The position numbers and the translations under genes are program-made. This document shows, piece after piece, positions 1 through 9,065 of a stretch of 64,000 nt of DNA. Numbering within the stretch: the stretch's first letter is position 1; each line of letters opens with the position of its first letter. The notes under the pieces were generated by a model. The model did no database searches. It was given only the letters and a program-made list of their open reading frames with translations, and had not been told where the DNA came from. The stretch comes from Burkholderiaceae bacterium (GTDB taxonomy: Bacteria; Pseudomonadota; Gammaproteobacteria; Burkholderiales; Burkholderiaceae_C), in NCBI GenBank assembly GCA_913776825.1, contig CAJYPV010000020.1, forward strand, positions 144,192 to 208,191. The letters are read 5' to 3'.

Positions 1-745
1 GATCCCAATGCGCCTTCGGATCGCGGTAAACCTGCAGCCAGGCGGCGGTGACGCCGTCGTCCGCGACATAGGGCTGGGTCCAGTCGCGCTCGCGGTGGCT
101 GAGCGGCACCTCGATGCCGCGTCGCTGCATCAGCCGCAGCACTTCGTCATACAGCGACGGCGCTTCGTACGCGGCCTGCACGGCCGCCAGCAGCGCGGGT
201 CGGTGCGCATGCGGCTTGAGCATCGCGGCATTCTTGTTGCCCAGCATGAATTCGATCTGCCGATATTGCGCGCTCTGGAAGCCGCTGCTGTTGGACAGAT
301 ACGGCCGGATCGCGGAGTACTCGGGCGGCGTCATCGTGGCCAGCACATCCCAGGCATGCACCAGCTGTTCCATGATGCGCGACACCCGCGCCAGCATCTT
401 GAAGGCTTCGGGCAACTGATCCGCCGCCACCTGCGTCACCGCGCCGTGCAGCTCATGCAGCATCAGCTTCATCCACAACTCGGAGGTCTGATGCTGCACG
501 ATGAACAGCATCTCGTTGTGGTCGGGCGAGAGCGGATGCTGCGCGCTCAGCACCTGGTCCAGATGCAGATAGTCGCCATAGCTCATGTCCCGCGAGAAAT
601 CGAGCTGCGCGCCTTCCTGCTGGACGATGGCCTCACCAGCGCCGCGCGGTGCTGTGACCGCCGATGCGCCACTCGCCGCGGCGTTGGGCGATTCATTCGG
701 CGCGCGGTCCGCGCCGCCGCCCTGTCCGTGCATCGGGCAGCTCAT
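1..745 (-). CDS. kynA: Tryptophan 2,3-dioxygenase, 3' end cut by window edge
   Basis: Heme enzyme that opens the indole ring of L-tryptophan to N-formylkynurenine, the first step of the kynurenine route. Translating the minus strand from the ATG at 743-745 gives 248 residues with no stop before the window edge. Family landmarks are [10 protein letters not shown] around residue 75 (its first His is the active-site distal His in the family) and [17 protein letters not shown], which carries the substrate-binding Tyr and Arg. The proximal heme His lies in the missing C-terminal part. The N terminus has about 45 extra Ala/Gly-rich residues. The start overlaps the kynU stop as ATGA, so translation is probably coupled in a kynB-kynU-kynA operon. 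Identification is firm; only the C terminus is unseen. Confidence 0.96.
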   Translation of the reverse strand, partial: MSCPMHGQGGGADRAPNESPNAAASGASAVTAPRGAGEAIVQQEGAQLDFSRDMSYGDYLHLDQVLSAQHPLSPDHNEMLFIVQHQTSELWMKLMLHELHGAVTQVAADQLPEAFKMLARVSRIMEQLVHAWDVLATMTPPEYSAIRPYLSNSSGFQSAQYRQIEFMLGNKNAAMLKPHAHRPALLAAVQAAYEAPSLYDEVLRLMQRRGIEVPLSHRERDWTQPYVADDGVTAAWLQVYRDPKAHWD

Positions 746-2040
746 GTCACCGCCGCCTTCTGGTTGAAGCGGGCCTCGCGCCATTGCGCCGTGCTCAGCA
801 CCTGGTAGAGATGCTCGACCGCATCCCACACATCGGCGAAGCCCACATACAGCGGCGTGAAACCGAAGCGCAGGATGTGCGGCACCTGGTCCAGCCGGGT
901 CGGATCGCCGGCGCGGAAGTCGCCGATCACGCCGCGCTCGATCAGCGCCTGGATCACCGCATAGCCGGCCTGCGTCAGCGGGTCCTTCAGCGCCAGACAG
1001 ACCTGGCTGCCGCGCGCCTCGGCATCGCGTGGCGAGACGACGGTCACGCCCAGCGTGCCGCAGCGGTCCTCGGCCAGTTGCGCGAACAGCTCGGTCAAGG
1101 CCAGCGACTTCTCGCGCAGCGCGGCCATGCCGCCCAGCGGCTCGGCGGCCAGCAGCGTGTCCACGCCGCATTCCAGCGCCGCCGTCGACAGGATGGCCGG
1201 GGTGCCGCAGATGTAGCGCTTGATGCCGGCGGCCGGCTGGTAGCGGGTGCTGAACTCAAACGGCGCTGCATGGCCCAGCCAGCCGGACAGCGGCTGCCAG
1301 AAGCGGTCCGCATGACGCGGATGTGCCCACACGAAGGCCGGTGCGCCGGGTCCCCCGTTGAGGTATTTGTAGCCGCAGCCGATGGCGAAATCCGCCTCGG
1401 CGCCGTGCAGGTCGACCGGCACCGCGCCGGCCGAGTGCGCCAAGTCCCACACCGTCAGCGCGCCGGCGGCATGAGCAGCGGCGGTGACCGCGCGCATGTC
1501 GTGCTTCGCGCCGGTGCGGTAGTTGACTTCGGTGAGCATCAGCACCGCCAGTTGATCGTTCAGATGCGCGGCGATCTCGGCCGGGCTGTCGACCAGCGTC
1601 AGCGTCGCGCCATGCTGTTCGGCCAGGCTTTCGGCGATGTAGAGATCGGTCGGAAAGTTGCTGCGCTCCGACACGATCACGCGGCGCGTCGGGCTGTCCG
1701 CCTGGACGATGCGCAGCGCCGCGCTCAGCACCTTGAACAGGTTGAGCGAAGTGGAATCCGCCACGATCACCTCACCGGGCCGCGCGCCGATCAGCCGGCC
1801 GATCTTGTCGCCGATGCGGCTCGGCAGGTCCATCCAGCCGGCGGTGTTCCAGCTCTTGATCAGGTCCTGGCCCCATTCCTGGGTGATGACCTGCTGCACG
1901 CGGGCCGCGGTGCTCCTGGGCATCGCGCCGAGCGAATTGCCATCGAGATAGATGACGCCCGGCGGCAGGCTGAATTGGTCTTTGAGACGGGCCAGCGGAT
2001 CGGCCGCATCCCGCGCGAGGCAGTCATGGCGTGTGGTCAT
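742..2040 (-). CDS. kynU: Kynureninase
   Basis: PLP-dependent hydrolase that splits L-kynurenine into anthranilate and L-alanine in the cytoplasm. The 432-residue length fits the family. The PLP-binding lysine is Lys225 in [12 protein letters not shown], preceded by the aspartate-containing strand [11 protein letters not shown] near residue 200, as expected for fold-type I enzymes. YLDGNSLG near residue 31 is another kynureninase hallmark. It lies between kynB (64 bases upstream) and kynA (4-base overlap downstream). With them it converts tryptophan to anthranilate, which could feed anthranilate catabolism or quinolone-type metabolites. The ATG at 2040 has no strong ribosome-binding site because the upstream gap is pyrimidine-rich on this strand. 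Confidence 0.97.
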   Translation of the reverse strand: MTTRHDCLARDAADPLARLKDQFSLPPGVIYLDGNSLGAMPRSTAARVQQVITQEWGQDLIKSWNTAGWMDLPSRIGDKIGRLIGARPGEVIVADSTSLNLFKVLSAALRIVQADSPTRRVIVSERSNFPTDLYIAESLAEQHGATLTLVDSPAEIAAHLNDQLAVLMLTEVNYRTGAKHDMRAVTAAAHAAGALTVWDLAHSAGAVPVDLHGAEADFAIGCGYKYLNGGPGAPAFVWAHPRHADRFWQPLSGWLGHAAPFEFSTRYQPAAGIKRYICGTPAILSTAALECGVDTLLAAEPLGGMAALREKSLALTELFAQLAEDRCGTLGVTVVSPRDAEARGSQVCLALKDPLTQAGYAVIQALIERGVIGDFRAGDPTRLDQVPHILRFGFTPLYVGFADVWDAVEHLYQVLSTAQWREARFNQKAAVT

Positions 2041-2058
2041 GCGAGGTCCAGAGGGAAA

Positions 2059-2094
2059 GCAGGAGGGAAGGCAGGAGCGAAAGCAGGAGGAAAG
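2059..2094. repeat. Three tandem 12-bp purine-rich units between kynB and kynU
   Basis: The units gcaggagggaag, gcaggagcgaaa and gcaggaggaaag follow one another exactly at 2059, 2071 and 2083. On the transcribed (minus) strand they read as a C/T-rich leader just upstream of the kynU start. They look like SD motifs only on the plus strand, so they cannot help kynU translation directly. Function unknown. Confidence 0.7.
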
Positions 2095-2104
2095 GACTTC
2101 GACG

Positions 2105-2743
2105 TCACAGCGAGCGCAGCACCGCGCGCACCGGCGAGGCGCAGGCGCCGGCCAGTTTGAGCGGCAGGGCGATCAGCTCGTAGTCGCCTTCGGGCACGTC
2201 GTCGAGCACCAGGTTCTCCAGCACCCGCAGATTCAGGCGCAGCAGCTGCTGATGGCTGTCCAGGGTCTTGCTGGTGGCCGGGTCGACCGAGGGCGTGTCC
2301 AGCCCGATCAGGCGCACGCCTCGCTCGGCCAGCCAGGCGACGGTTTCCGGCGCATAGGCGCTGAAGTCGGGATTCCACACCGTGTCGGCGCGCTGGTTGC
2401 AGCGCACCAGCACGCGCGGCGGCAGGTCCTGCTGCGCATGCTGCAGATGCTCGATGCGGATCAGCGGTCCGCAGTCGATCGCATGGATCACGCGGCAGGG
2501 ACCGAGATAGGGATCCAGCGCTACCTCGGCCGCGCTGGGCATGCCGTCGGCGTAATGCAGCGGCGCATCGGCATGCGCGCCCACATGCGGCGAGAGCGTG
2601 ATCGCGCTCAGATTGACCGGACAGTCCGGCGAGAGGCGCGCCGTCCAGCGCAGCGCATACGGCTCATCGCCGGGAAAGATGGGGGCGTCGGGGGCCACCA
2701 CGGGCGAGATGTCCCACAGGTGTCGTTGGCTCATGGCGTTCAT
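2105..2743 (-). CDS. kynB: Kynurenine formamidase (arylformamidase)
   Basis: Metal-dependent cyclase-family hydrolase that removes formate from N-formylkynurenine, the second step between KynA and KynU. The 212-residue protein has DISPVVAPDAPIFPGDEP at the N terminus and the family's metal-binding stretch HVGAHADAPLHYADG around residues 52-66, then LIGLDTPSVDP. It is the first gene of the operon. An in-frame ATG three codons downstream is an alternative start. The 229 bases up to the divergent thioesterase (2744-2972) should hold the operon promoter. In Burkholderiales this operon is usually controlled by an Lrp/AsnC regulator, KynR; no such gene is in the window. Confidence 0.96.
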   Translation of the reverse strand: MNAMSQRHLWDISPVVAPDAPIFPGDEPYALRWTARLSPDCPVNLSAITLSPHVGAHADAPLHYADGMPSAAEVALDPYLGPCRVIHAIDCGPLIRIEHLQHAQQDLPPRVLVRCNQRADTVWNPDFSAYAPETVAWLAERGVRLIGLDTPSVDPATSKTLDSHQQLLRLNLRVLENLVLDDVPEGDYELIALPLKLAGACASPVRAVLRSL

Positions 2744-2972
2744 CCGTTCTGGGCCGGTGCCTTCGGACCGACGGCATGTCGGGAGGGACCGGGTTCAGCG
2801 CCGCGCACCTTATCGCGGGGGTTCGGGTCGTGGTGTCGGTTAATTCCAACAAGGCCGCGCCGCTTTGGCAAGGCGTCCCCGGGCGATGACCGCGAGCGGG
2901 AAGGGGACGATATGGTTGGGCCGTTCGGGCTGCCCACGCGCGGTGCCGATCCCCACGACTCTGGAGCTGACC

Positions 2973-3413
2973 ATGGAGCCTGTGTTCGAACGTGAGGTGC
3001 TGGTGCGCTTCGGTCACTGCGATCCCGGCGGGACCGTGTTCTTCGCGCGCTACTTCGAGATGCTGCAGGCCTTCGTCGAGGACTGGTTCAACGAGGGGCT
3101 GCAGGTCGACTATGCCGAGCTGATCGGCACCCGGCACATCGGTCTGCCCACGGTGCAGTTGCAGACGCGTTTCGAGCGCATCAGCCGGCTCGGTGAGCGG
3201 CTCACCCAGCGGCTGTGGATCGAGCGCGTCGGGCGCAGCTCGCTGACGCTGCGCATCAGCTTCGATGGGCCCGACGGGCCGCGCGCGGCCTTCGGCCAGG
3301 TGCTGGTCTGCACCTCGCAGCTGAGCCATCAGTCCCAGGCCTTTCCGGAAGACGTGCGGGCCGCGTTGCTGCGCGCGGTGGGGCCACGGACGCGGCCGGG
3401 TGCGGCGGATTGA
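2973..3413 (+). CDS. 4HBT-family acyl-CoA thioesterase
   Basis: Hot-dog-fold thioesterase of 146 residues, predicted to hydrolyse an acyl- or aroyl-CoA ester. The N terminus FEREVLVRFGHCDPGGTVFF with the following ARYFEMLQAF matches the 4-hydroxybenzoyl-CoA thioesterase/YbgC signature; the Asp in HCDPGG is the usual catalytic residue. I chose the ATG at 2973 because homology begins right after it and a GGAG lies at 2962-2965. The open frame extends upstream, but that stretch is unlike the family. It is divergent from kynB and upstream of glutaryl-CoA dehydrogenase, which suggests a housekeeping role in aromatic or CoA-ester catabolism. The substrate cannot be read from sequence. Confidence 0.85.
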   Translation: MEPVFEREVLVRFGHCDPGGTVFFARYFEMLQAFVEDWFNEGLQVDYAELIGTRHIGLPTVQLQTRFERISRLGERLTQRLWIERVGRSSLTLRISFDGPDGPRAAFGQVLVCTSQLSHQSQAFPEDVRAALLRAVGPRTRPGAAD

Positions 3414-3506
3414 CCCGATCACGCCGCCAGTCCCGTGCGATGCCTGACCTCCAGGTGACGGCGGGCGTGAAGCGTCGGCGGTAGCATGCTTTGTCGGCGG
3501 CGCTGG

Positions 3507-3549
3507 GGAAGCTCCGCCTCACTCCGGCGAGGCGCTTTGCAGAGCTTCC
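3507..3549 (+). other. Nested stem-loop in the leader region of gcdH
   Basis: Two stacked helices can form: ggaagctc (3507-3514) with gagcttcc (3542-3549), and directly inside it cgcctc (3515-3520) with gaggcg (3529-3534). A 7-base bulge lies on the 3' side and the loop has 8 bases. The element lies about 100 bases before the gcdH ATG with no T-run after it, so it fits a 5' leader structure better than a terminator for the thioesterase gene. Confidence 0.45.
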
Positions 3550-3651
3550 TCAGGAGTGATGCAGCGCTTCCCTGGAGCGTCGTCCATCCACCGCATAGGC
3601 CCTGTGCGCTGCGGCTGCCCCGGCAGTCCGGCGCCTCACGAGAGAGACATC

Positions 3652-4836
3652 ATGAGCAAGACCTCCAAGGCGCAGTTTCACTGGGACGATCCGCTGCTGC
3701 TGGATCATCAGTTGAGCGAGGATGAGCGCGCCGTGCGCGACGCGGCCCAGGCCTACTGTCAGGACCGGCTCGCGCCCCGGGTGCTGGAGGCCTTCCGCCA
3801 TGAGAAGACCGATGCGGCGATCTTCCGCGAGATGGGCGAACTGGGCCTGCTCGGCGCGACGATTCCGGAGGCCTACGGCGGCGCGGGCCTGAACTATGTC
3901 TGCTACGGCCTGATCGCGCGCGAGGTCGAGCGGGTCGACAGCGGCTACCGCTCGATGATGAGCGTGCAGAGCTCGCTGGTGATGGTGCCCATCCATGAAT
4001 TCGGCAACGAGGCCACGCGCCGCAAATACCTGCCGCGCCTGGCCAGTGGCGAATGGATCGGCTGCTTCGGACTGACCGAACCCAACCATGGCTCCGACCC
4101 CGGATCGATGATCACCCGCGCCCGCAAGGTCGATGGCGGCTATTCGCTCAGCGGCAGCAAGATGTGGATCACCAACAGCCCGATCGCGGATGTCTTCGTG
4201 GTCTGGGCCAAGGACGACGACGGCCAGATCCGCGGCTTCGTGCTGGAGAAGGGCTGGAAGGGCCTGAGCGCGCCGGCGATCCACGGCAAGGTCGGCCTGC
4301 GGGCATCGATCACCGGGGAGATCGTCATGGACGAGGTCTTCTGCCCGGAAGAAAACGCCTTCCCCGACGTGCGCGGTCTCAAGGGCCCGTTCACCTGCCT
4401 CAACAGCGCGCGCTATGGCATCGCCTGGGGCGCCTTGGGCGCTGCCGAGGCCTGCTGGCACACGGCGCGCCAATACACGATGGACCGTCAGCAATTCGGC
4501 AAGCCGCTGGCGGCGAATCAGCTGGTGCAGAAGAAGCTGGCCGACATGCAGACCGAGATCACGCTGGGCCTGCAAGGCTGCCTGCGCCTGGGCCGGATGA
4601 AAGACGACGGCACGGCCGCGGTGGAGATCACGTCCATCATGAAGCGCAACAGCTGCGGCAAGGCGTTGGACATCGCCCGCACCGCGCGCGACATGCTGGG
4701 CGGCAACGGCATCAGCGATGAATTCGGCATCGCCCGCCATTTGGTCAACCTCGAGGTGGTCAACACCTATGAGGGCACCCACGACATCCATGCGCTGATC
4801 CTGGGTCGCGCGCAGACGGGCATTGCGGCCTTCTAA
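3652..4836 (+). CDS. gcdH: Glutaryl-CoA dehydrogenase (acyl-CoA dehydrogenase family)
   Basis: FAD enzyme of 394 residues that oxidises and decarboxylates glutaryl-CoA to crotonyl-CoA in lysine and aromatic breakdown. [18 protein letters not shown] at the N terminus is typical of GcdH. The FAD/substrate region [15 protein letters not shown] is intact. The C-terminal [16 protein letters not shown] carries the catalytic glutamate of this subfamily. The ATG at 3652 is preferred over an upstream in-frame ATG at 3559 because the family N terminus begins there and GAGAGA lies just upstream. It appears monocistronic, ending convergently with the exporter gene. A divergent acyl-CoA dehydrogenase is possible, but the match to GcdH is strong end to end. 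Confidence 0.93.
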   Translation: MSKTSKAQFHWDDPLLLDHQLSEDERAVRDAAQAYCQDRLAPRVLEAFRHEKTDAAIFREMGELGLLGATIPEAYGGAGLNYVCYGLIAREVERVDSGYRSMMSVQSSLVMVPIHEFGNEATRRKYLPRLASGEWIGCFGLTEPNHGSDPGSMITRARKVDGGYSLSGSKMWITNSPIADVFVVWAKDDDGQIRGFVLEKGWKGLSAPAIHGKVGLRASITGEIVMDEVFCPEENAFPDVRGLKGPFTCLNSARYGIAWGALGAAEACWHTARQYTMDRQQFGKPLAANQLVQKKLADMQTEITLGLQGCLRLGRMKDDGTAAVEITSIMKRNSCGKALDIARTARDMLGGNGISDEFGIARHLVNLEVVNTYEGTHDIHALILGRAQTGIAAF

Positions 4837-4859
4837 GCCGGCGTTCTGAGGCGGCGCCC

Positions 4860-4884
4860 GCGCCGAGCGGTCTGCGCTCGGCGC
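4860..4884. terminator. Hairpin between convergent gcdH and eamA
   Basis: Perfect 10-bp inverted repeat gcgccgagcg/cgctcggcgc with a 5-base loop, 24 bases after the gcdH stop and between two converging genes. No T-run follows on either strand, so it may be a transcript-end hairpin that relies on other factors. Confidence 0.5.
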
Positions 4885-4958
4885 TCTGCGCGTCGCGCTC
4901 AACGCGAACCTTCAGCGTTCAGCGCTGATCGCTGATCGCTCACGGCACATCTCCTCGC

Positions 4959-5927
4959 TCAGCGCTTCGGCTGCCGCGCCAGCCACACCCCCACCGCCGT
5001 CAGGCCCATGCCGAGCAGGGCCAGCCCGTGCAGGGTTTCGCCGAACAGCGCCCAGGCGATCAAGGCGGTGGTGGGCGGGGTGAGATAGAACAGGCTGGCG
5101 ACATGCACCGCGCTGCCGCGCCGGATCAGCAGGTTCAGCAAACTGACCGCGCCGATCGACAGCACGCCCACCAGCCAGGCCAGCGCGAACAGGAACTGTC
5201 CGGTCCAGCGCACCTGCATCTGCTCGGTGAGCGCCGCCGCCGCAGCGGTCAGCACCAGACAGGGCACGAACTGGATGATCGCGCCGGTGCGCAAGTCGAA
5301 GGACGGGCAGAACCGCTTTTGATAGAGCGTGCCGGCCGTGATGCCGGCCAGGGCCAGCACGGCCGGCAGCAGCATGGTGGAGAGCGCCGCCCACGGCACC
5401 GAAGCGATCTTCTGCGCCACCACCAGGGCCACGCCGATCAGTCCCAGCGCCAGGCCCGTCCATTGCAGCGGCCGGATCTGTTCTCCGAGAAACGCCCGTG
5501 CGCCCAGCGCCGTCACCAAGGGCTGCAGGCCCACCACCAAGGCGGTGATGCCGGCGGGCAGGCCGTGGCTGATGGCGGTGAACACGCCGCCCAGATACAC
5601 CCCATGCACCAGCAGACCCGAGACGGCGATGTGGCCCCAGGCGCGTCGGTCGGCGGGCCAGGGCGCTCGGGCGGCCAGCACCACGCCGGCCATCAACACC
5701 AGCACCGCGGCGTACCGCCAGGCAAGAAACGTCAGCGGCTCCGCATCCGGCAGACCGAATTTCGCGCCGATGAAACCGGTGCTCCAGAGCGCCACGAACA
5801 GCAGCGGAAAGAAGCGGTCGGCGGCCGGCGCGCTGGAGCGGCCGGTGGCGGGCGCGTCCTGCGCGCCAGCGGGCGATGGCGTGATGCCGCGGGAGGATGA
5901 AGAGCCGGAGCTGGGATCAGGACGCAT
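4959..5927 (-). CDS. EamA-family (DMT) transporter
   Basis: Inner-membrane protein of 322 residues with two EamA halves, each about five helices. The first half begins at FFPLLFVALWSTGFIGAKFGLPDAEPLTFLAWRY and the second near the stretch LLPAVLALAGITAGTLYQKR. Such drug/metabolite transporters usually export amino acids or metabolites; the substrate is not readable here. About 38 hydrophilic, Ser/Ala/Pro-rich residues precede the first helix, so a start nearer to it is possible. It is downstream of the chemoreceptor gene on the same strand, but a strong hairpin separates them, so co-transcription is unlikely. Confidence 0.9.
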   Translation of the reverse strand: MRPDPSSGSSSSRGITPSPAGAQDAPATGRSSAPAADRFFPLLFVALWSTGFIGAKFGLPDAEPLTFLAWRYAAVLVLMAGVVLAARAPWPADRRAWGHIAVSGLLVHGVYLGGVFTAISHGLPAGITALVVGLQPLVTALGARAFLGEQIRPLQWTGLALGLIGVALVVAQKIASVPWAALSTMLLPAVLALAGITAGTLYQKRFCPSFDLRTGAIIQFVPCLVLTAAAAALTEQMQVRWTGQFLFALAWLVGVLSIGAVSLLNLLIRRGSAVHVASLFYLTPPTTALIAWALFGETLHGLALLGMGLTAVGVWLARQPKR

Positions 5928-5998
5928 GAACGGCGCGACGACGTCACGCGGCCGCGGTGGAGCGCGGCGTCGATCGTCGTGGGGTCAGGGGTGAAGGG

Positions 5999-6025
5999 CG
6001 ATCGCGGCAGCGCGTGCCGCGATCG
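5999..6025 (-). terminator. Hairpin terminator after the chemoreceptor gene
   Basis: Perfect 11-bp stem cgatcgcggca/tgccgcgatcg with a 5-base loop, starting 16 bases past the stop of the minus-strand chemoreceptor gene. No T-run follows on the minus strand, so termination efficiency is uncertain. Confidence 0.55.
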
Positions 6026-6040
6026 TTCAGGCCCCGAGTG

Positions 6041-7585
6041 TCACACCTTGAAGGAGGCCACCGCAGCGGCCAGCACTTTGGCCTGGTTCTCCAGGCTGCT
6101 GGCGGCGGCCGCGCTTTCCTCGACCAACGCGGCATTCTGCTGCGTCACCTGATCCATCTGGGCGATGGCGTGGTTGATCTGTTCGATGCCGCGACTCTGT
6201 TCGACCGAGGCGCCCGAAATCTCATTCACCAGCTCGCTGACTCGGCCGATCTGGCCGACGATCTCCCGCATCGTGTCGCCGGCGGCGGCCACCTCGCGTC
6301 CGCCGGATTCGACGGTCGCGGCCGATTCGGCGATCAATCCCTTGATCTCCTTGGCTGCGGTGGCGCTGCGCTGCGCCAGGGTGCGAACCTCGCTGGCCAC
6401 CACCGCGAAGCCGCGTCCGTTCTCGCCGGCGCGGGCGGCCTCGACTGCCGCATTCAGCGCCAGGATGTTGGTCTGGAAGGCGATGCTGTCGATGGTGCCC
6501 AGGATGTCGCCGATGCGGCGGCTGCTCTCGGTGATCGCGCCCATGGTGTGGACCACGCGATCCACCACCTCGCCGCCGCGGCGCGCGGTCTGGGCGGCGT
6601 CGCCCGCCAGCGAGGTCGCCATGCGGGCGCTGCCGGCGGTCTGGCGGACGGTGCCGGTGATCTCTTCCATCGAGCTGGCGGTTTCTTCCAGGCTGCTGGC
6701 TTGTTCTTCGGTGCGGCTGGACAGGTCGAGATTGCCGGTGGCGATTTCGGTCGACGCGGTGGTCACCGAATCCACGCCGGTGCGCACCTGCGTCACCAAT
6801 CCACGCAGGCTGAGCACCATGCGCTGCAGGCTGCGCTGCAGATCGCCGAGTTCATCGGTGCGATCGGCCACCACGGCCTGGCTCAGGTCGCCAGCGGCGA
6901 CGGCTTCCATCGACCGCAGCGCCTCCTTCAGCGGCCGCGTGACCGAGCGCGTCGCCATCACGCCAAACGCCACGCCGGCGATGGCGCCGATCACCACGGC
7001 GATCAGCAGCAGGCGGGTGGTGTCGTCCACCGCCACCGAGGCTTCTTCGCCGGCGGCGGTCATCAGTTTTTCCTGCTGCTCGACCAGCTTCTGCAAGGCG
7101 TCCACATAGGTGAGCTGCAGGGGGCGGAGCCGATTCAGCAAATGGGCCTTGGCGCCGTCCAGGTCCTCGTTGGAGACCAGGCGGGTGAAGCCGTCCAGGC
7201 TCTCGCCATAGGCCTTGCGCGCGTCCAGCGCCTGCGCCAGCAACTGGGTGGCGTTGGGATCACGGATGGTGGGGACGAGCGCGTCGTAGAGCTCGGTGGC
7301 CTTCTGCCGCGACTTGGCGATGCTCGCCAGTTCCTTCTGGCGCTCGGTGCCGGTATCGACCAACAGGGTGTTGCGGGAGTTGCGCGCTTGCTGATTCAGC
7401 TCGTCGTAGATCCGGTTGATGGTGCGGACCTTGACGTAGCGGTCGTCGAGGATGTTGTCGAGCCGGGTATCGATGCGCACGAGGCCGCTGTGCGAGACCG
7501 CCGTCATCATGATCATCAGCAGGATCAGCAGCCCGAAGGCCAGCGCGAGTCGTGTCCCGATGCGGAGCTTCAGCAAACCATTCAT
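6041..7585 (-). CDS. Methyl-accepting chemotaxis protein
   Basis: Transmembrane chemoreceptor of 514 residues. It has a TM helix at about 11-32, a periplasmic four-helix-bundle sensor (about 35-190), a second TM near 195-215, HAMP ([21 protein letters not shown]) and a long cytoplasmic signalling domain. The hairpin-tip motif for CheA/CheW binding is intact: [20 protein letters not shown] then [23 protein letters not shown]. The protein ends in AAVASFKV with no CheR/CheB-tethering pentapeptide. The sensor type does not reveal the ligand. It lies alone, flanked by a terminator hairpin and the divergent Mrr-type gene, so it is an orphan receptor feeding a chemotaxis array encoded elsewhere. Confidence 0.95.
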   Translation of the reverse strand: MNGLLKLRIGTRLALAFGLLILLMIMMTAVSHSGLVRIDTRLDNILDDRYVKVRTINRIYDELNQQARNSRNTLLVDTGTERQKELASIAKSRQKATELYDALVPTIRDPNATQLLAQALDARKAYGESLDGFTRLVSNEDLDGAKAHLLNRLRPLQLTYVDALQKLVEQQEKLMTAAGEEASVAVDDTTRLLLIAVVIGAIAGVAFGVMATRSVTRPLKEALRSMEAVAAGDLSQAVVADRTDELGDLQRSLQRMVLSLRGLVTQVRTGVDSVTTASTEIATGNLDLSSRTEEQASSLEETASSMEEITGTVRQTAGSARMATSLAGDAAQTARRGGEVVDRVVHTMGAITESSRRIGDILGTIDSIAFQTNILALNAAVEAARAGENGRGFAVVASEVRTLAQRSATAAKEIKGLIAESAATVESGGREVAAAGDTMREIVGQIGRVSELVNEISGASVEQSRGIEQINHAIAQMDQVTQQNAALVEESAAAASSLENQAKVLAAAVASFKV

Positions 7586-7791
7586 TTTTTCTCCCTGGTT
7601 TTTCCGAACCGATCGGTTTTAGCAGCGTCGACAACGCCGTGGCTGCGCGTGGTTCAGACGGGTCGGGAAAAAGTCGCGCTGAGCGGCTGCGCGCGCGGGC
7701 CGCGCTCAGCGAGCTGTCAGGAAGGCGGCGTCGCGCGGTAGATTGGCGGTCATCAGGACCGCAGAGTCCAGACCGGCAGGGGAGGGGAGTG

Positions 7792-8694
7792 ATGGGAAGA
7801 CACAAGCGCAGCGAGCTCGAAGCGTGGATCGAGCTGCTCGCCCGTTGGCCGTGGTGGGTGAGCGTGGGGCTCGGCGTGGCGGCCTTTGCGCTGCTTCACT
7901 GGTTGGCGCAGCCGCCCGTGGTGGACGGGCGCAGTACGGCGACCTTGATCGCCTCGGCGCCACGCGCCATCCGGGCCGAGGTGGCGGGGTGGTTGCAGTA
8001 CCTGGTACCGCTGATGTTTGGCGTCTCCGCTGCGCTGTCTGCCAGGCGCGCGAAAGCACGTCGGGACTGGCAGTCCCGCGCCATCGATTTGCAAGGCGCC
8101 GCCATCACGCATGGCTTGACCTGGCAGGAATTCGAGCGCCTGGTGGGAGCGGGCTTCCGTGAGCAGGGTTATGACGTGGAGGAGACCGGCGCCTCAGGTC
8201 CCGATGGCGGTGTGGATCTCCGCCTGAGTTTGCGGACAGACACCGGTCGCGAGACCTTTCTGGCGCAGTGCAAACATTGGCGTGCGCAGCGAGTCGGCGT
8301 GCAGGTGATTCGCGAGCTCTACGGCGTCATGGCGGCCGAGGGCGCCACCGGTGGGTTCGTCATCACCTCCGGCGACTTCACGGCAGATGCCCTGCGTTTT
8401 GCGGGCGGCCGCAACATTCAGTTGGTCAACGGTGAGGCGCTCAGGGCGATGCTGACCCGAGGGCGCCTCGCCTCGTCGCGCGCGCTGGCGGACTCGCCCT
8501 CGTCGGCGACGACGGATCGAGCGCCCACCTCGCCCCTCTGTCCCCGCTGCGCCCAATCGATGGTGTGGCGCACGGCCCGACGGGGCCGACATGCCGGGCA
8601 ATCCTTCTGGGGCTGTTCAGCCTTTCCCGCCTGCCGAGGGACGGTGAGCGTCAGCGATGCGGCGCCGCGAGGGGCTCGGGACGCCGCGTCTTGA
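7792..8694 (+). CDS. Membrane-anchored Mrr-type restriction endonuclease with topoisomerase zinc ribbon
   Basis: Protein of 300 residues in three parts. Two TM helices lie at about 20-40 and 65-85. A PD-(D/E)xK-type Mrr_cat domain follows at about 100-225, with catalytic pattern DGGVDLRL followed by FLAQCKHW (Asp then Gln-x-Lys, the Mrr variant). A C-terminal four-cysteine topoisomerase-like zinc ribbon begins CPRCAQSMVWRT. Mrr proteins cut modified DNA; membrane-tethered relatives are common and mostly uncharacterised, with roles proposed in DNA uptake control or phage defence. The start at 7792 follows ggaggggag. It is divergent from the chemoreceptor and has no methylase partner, consistent with a type IV-like solitary nuclease. 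Confidence 0.85.
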   Translation: MGRHKRSELEAWIELLARWPWWVSVGLGVAAFALLHWLAQPPVVDGRSTATLIASAPRAIRAEVAGWLQYLVPLMFGVSAALSARRAKARRDWQSRAIDLQGAAITHGLTWQEFERLVGAGFREQGYDVEETGASGPDGGVDLRLSLRTDTGRETFLAQCKHWRAQRVGVQVIRELYGVMAAEGATGGFVITSGDFTADALRFAGGRNIQLVNGEALRAMLTRGRLASSRALADSPSSATTDRAPTSPLCPRCAQSMVWRTARRGRHAGQSFWGCSAFPACRGTVSVSDAAPRGARDAAS

Positions 8695-8718
8695 AGCGAG
8701 ATCCGCCGCGCGTGGCGT

Positions 8719-8940
8719 TCAGCGCTTGCGCCCACCCACCAGCAACAGCACCACGCCGACCGCGATCGCTCCGGCGCTGATCCAGACCGGCACGTTGACG
8801 GTTTCCTTGTCCTTGACGGTGAACTCCAGCGGGCCCAGCTTCACCTGCGACTGGTCCTTGGTGTAGCTGAAGCTGGGATAGATCAGGCCCGCGACACCCG
8901 CCGCAATGATCAGGACCGCAAGAATTCGAAGGGGGCTCAT
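8719..8940 (-). CDS. Small two-helix membrane protein, unknown
   Basis: Protein of 73 residues: an N-terminal TM helix (about 5-24, LRILAVLIIAAGVAGLIYPS), a 25-residue external segment with FSYTKD and VKLGPLEFTVKDKETVNVP, a second TM (about 52-69), and a basic GGRKR end. The start MSPLRIL has the gaagg-like tract CTGGAGCC just upstream. I recall similar short proteins in many proteobacteria but know no assigned function. It converges on the Mrr-type gene with a 24-base gap. Confidence 0.75.
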   Translation of the reverse strand: MSPLRILAVLIIAAGVAGLIYPSFSYTKDQSQVKLGPLEFTVKDKETVNVPVWISAGAIAVGVVLLLVGGRKR

Positions 8941-9065
8941 CGGAGGCTCCAGGGGATGACGGAAACATGCTGCGCAGGCAGTCAACGGAACCCAGCCAGG
9001 CCAGGTCGGTCGGGATTGAAGCACAGGCGCGGGCCGCGACGCATCGGTGGCGATCCCGGGCCCGG

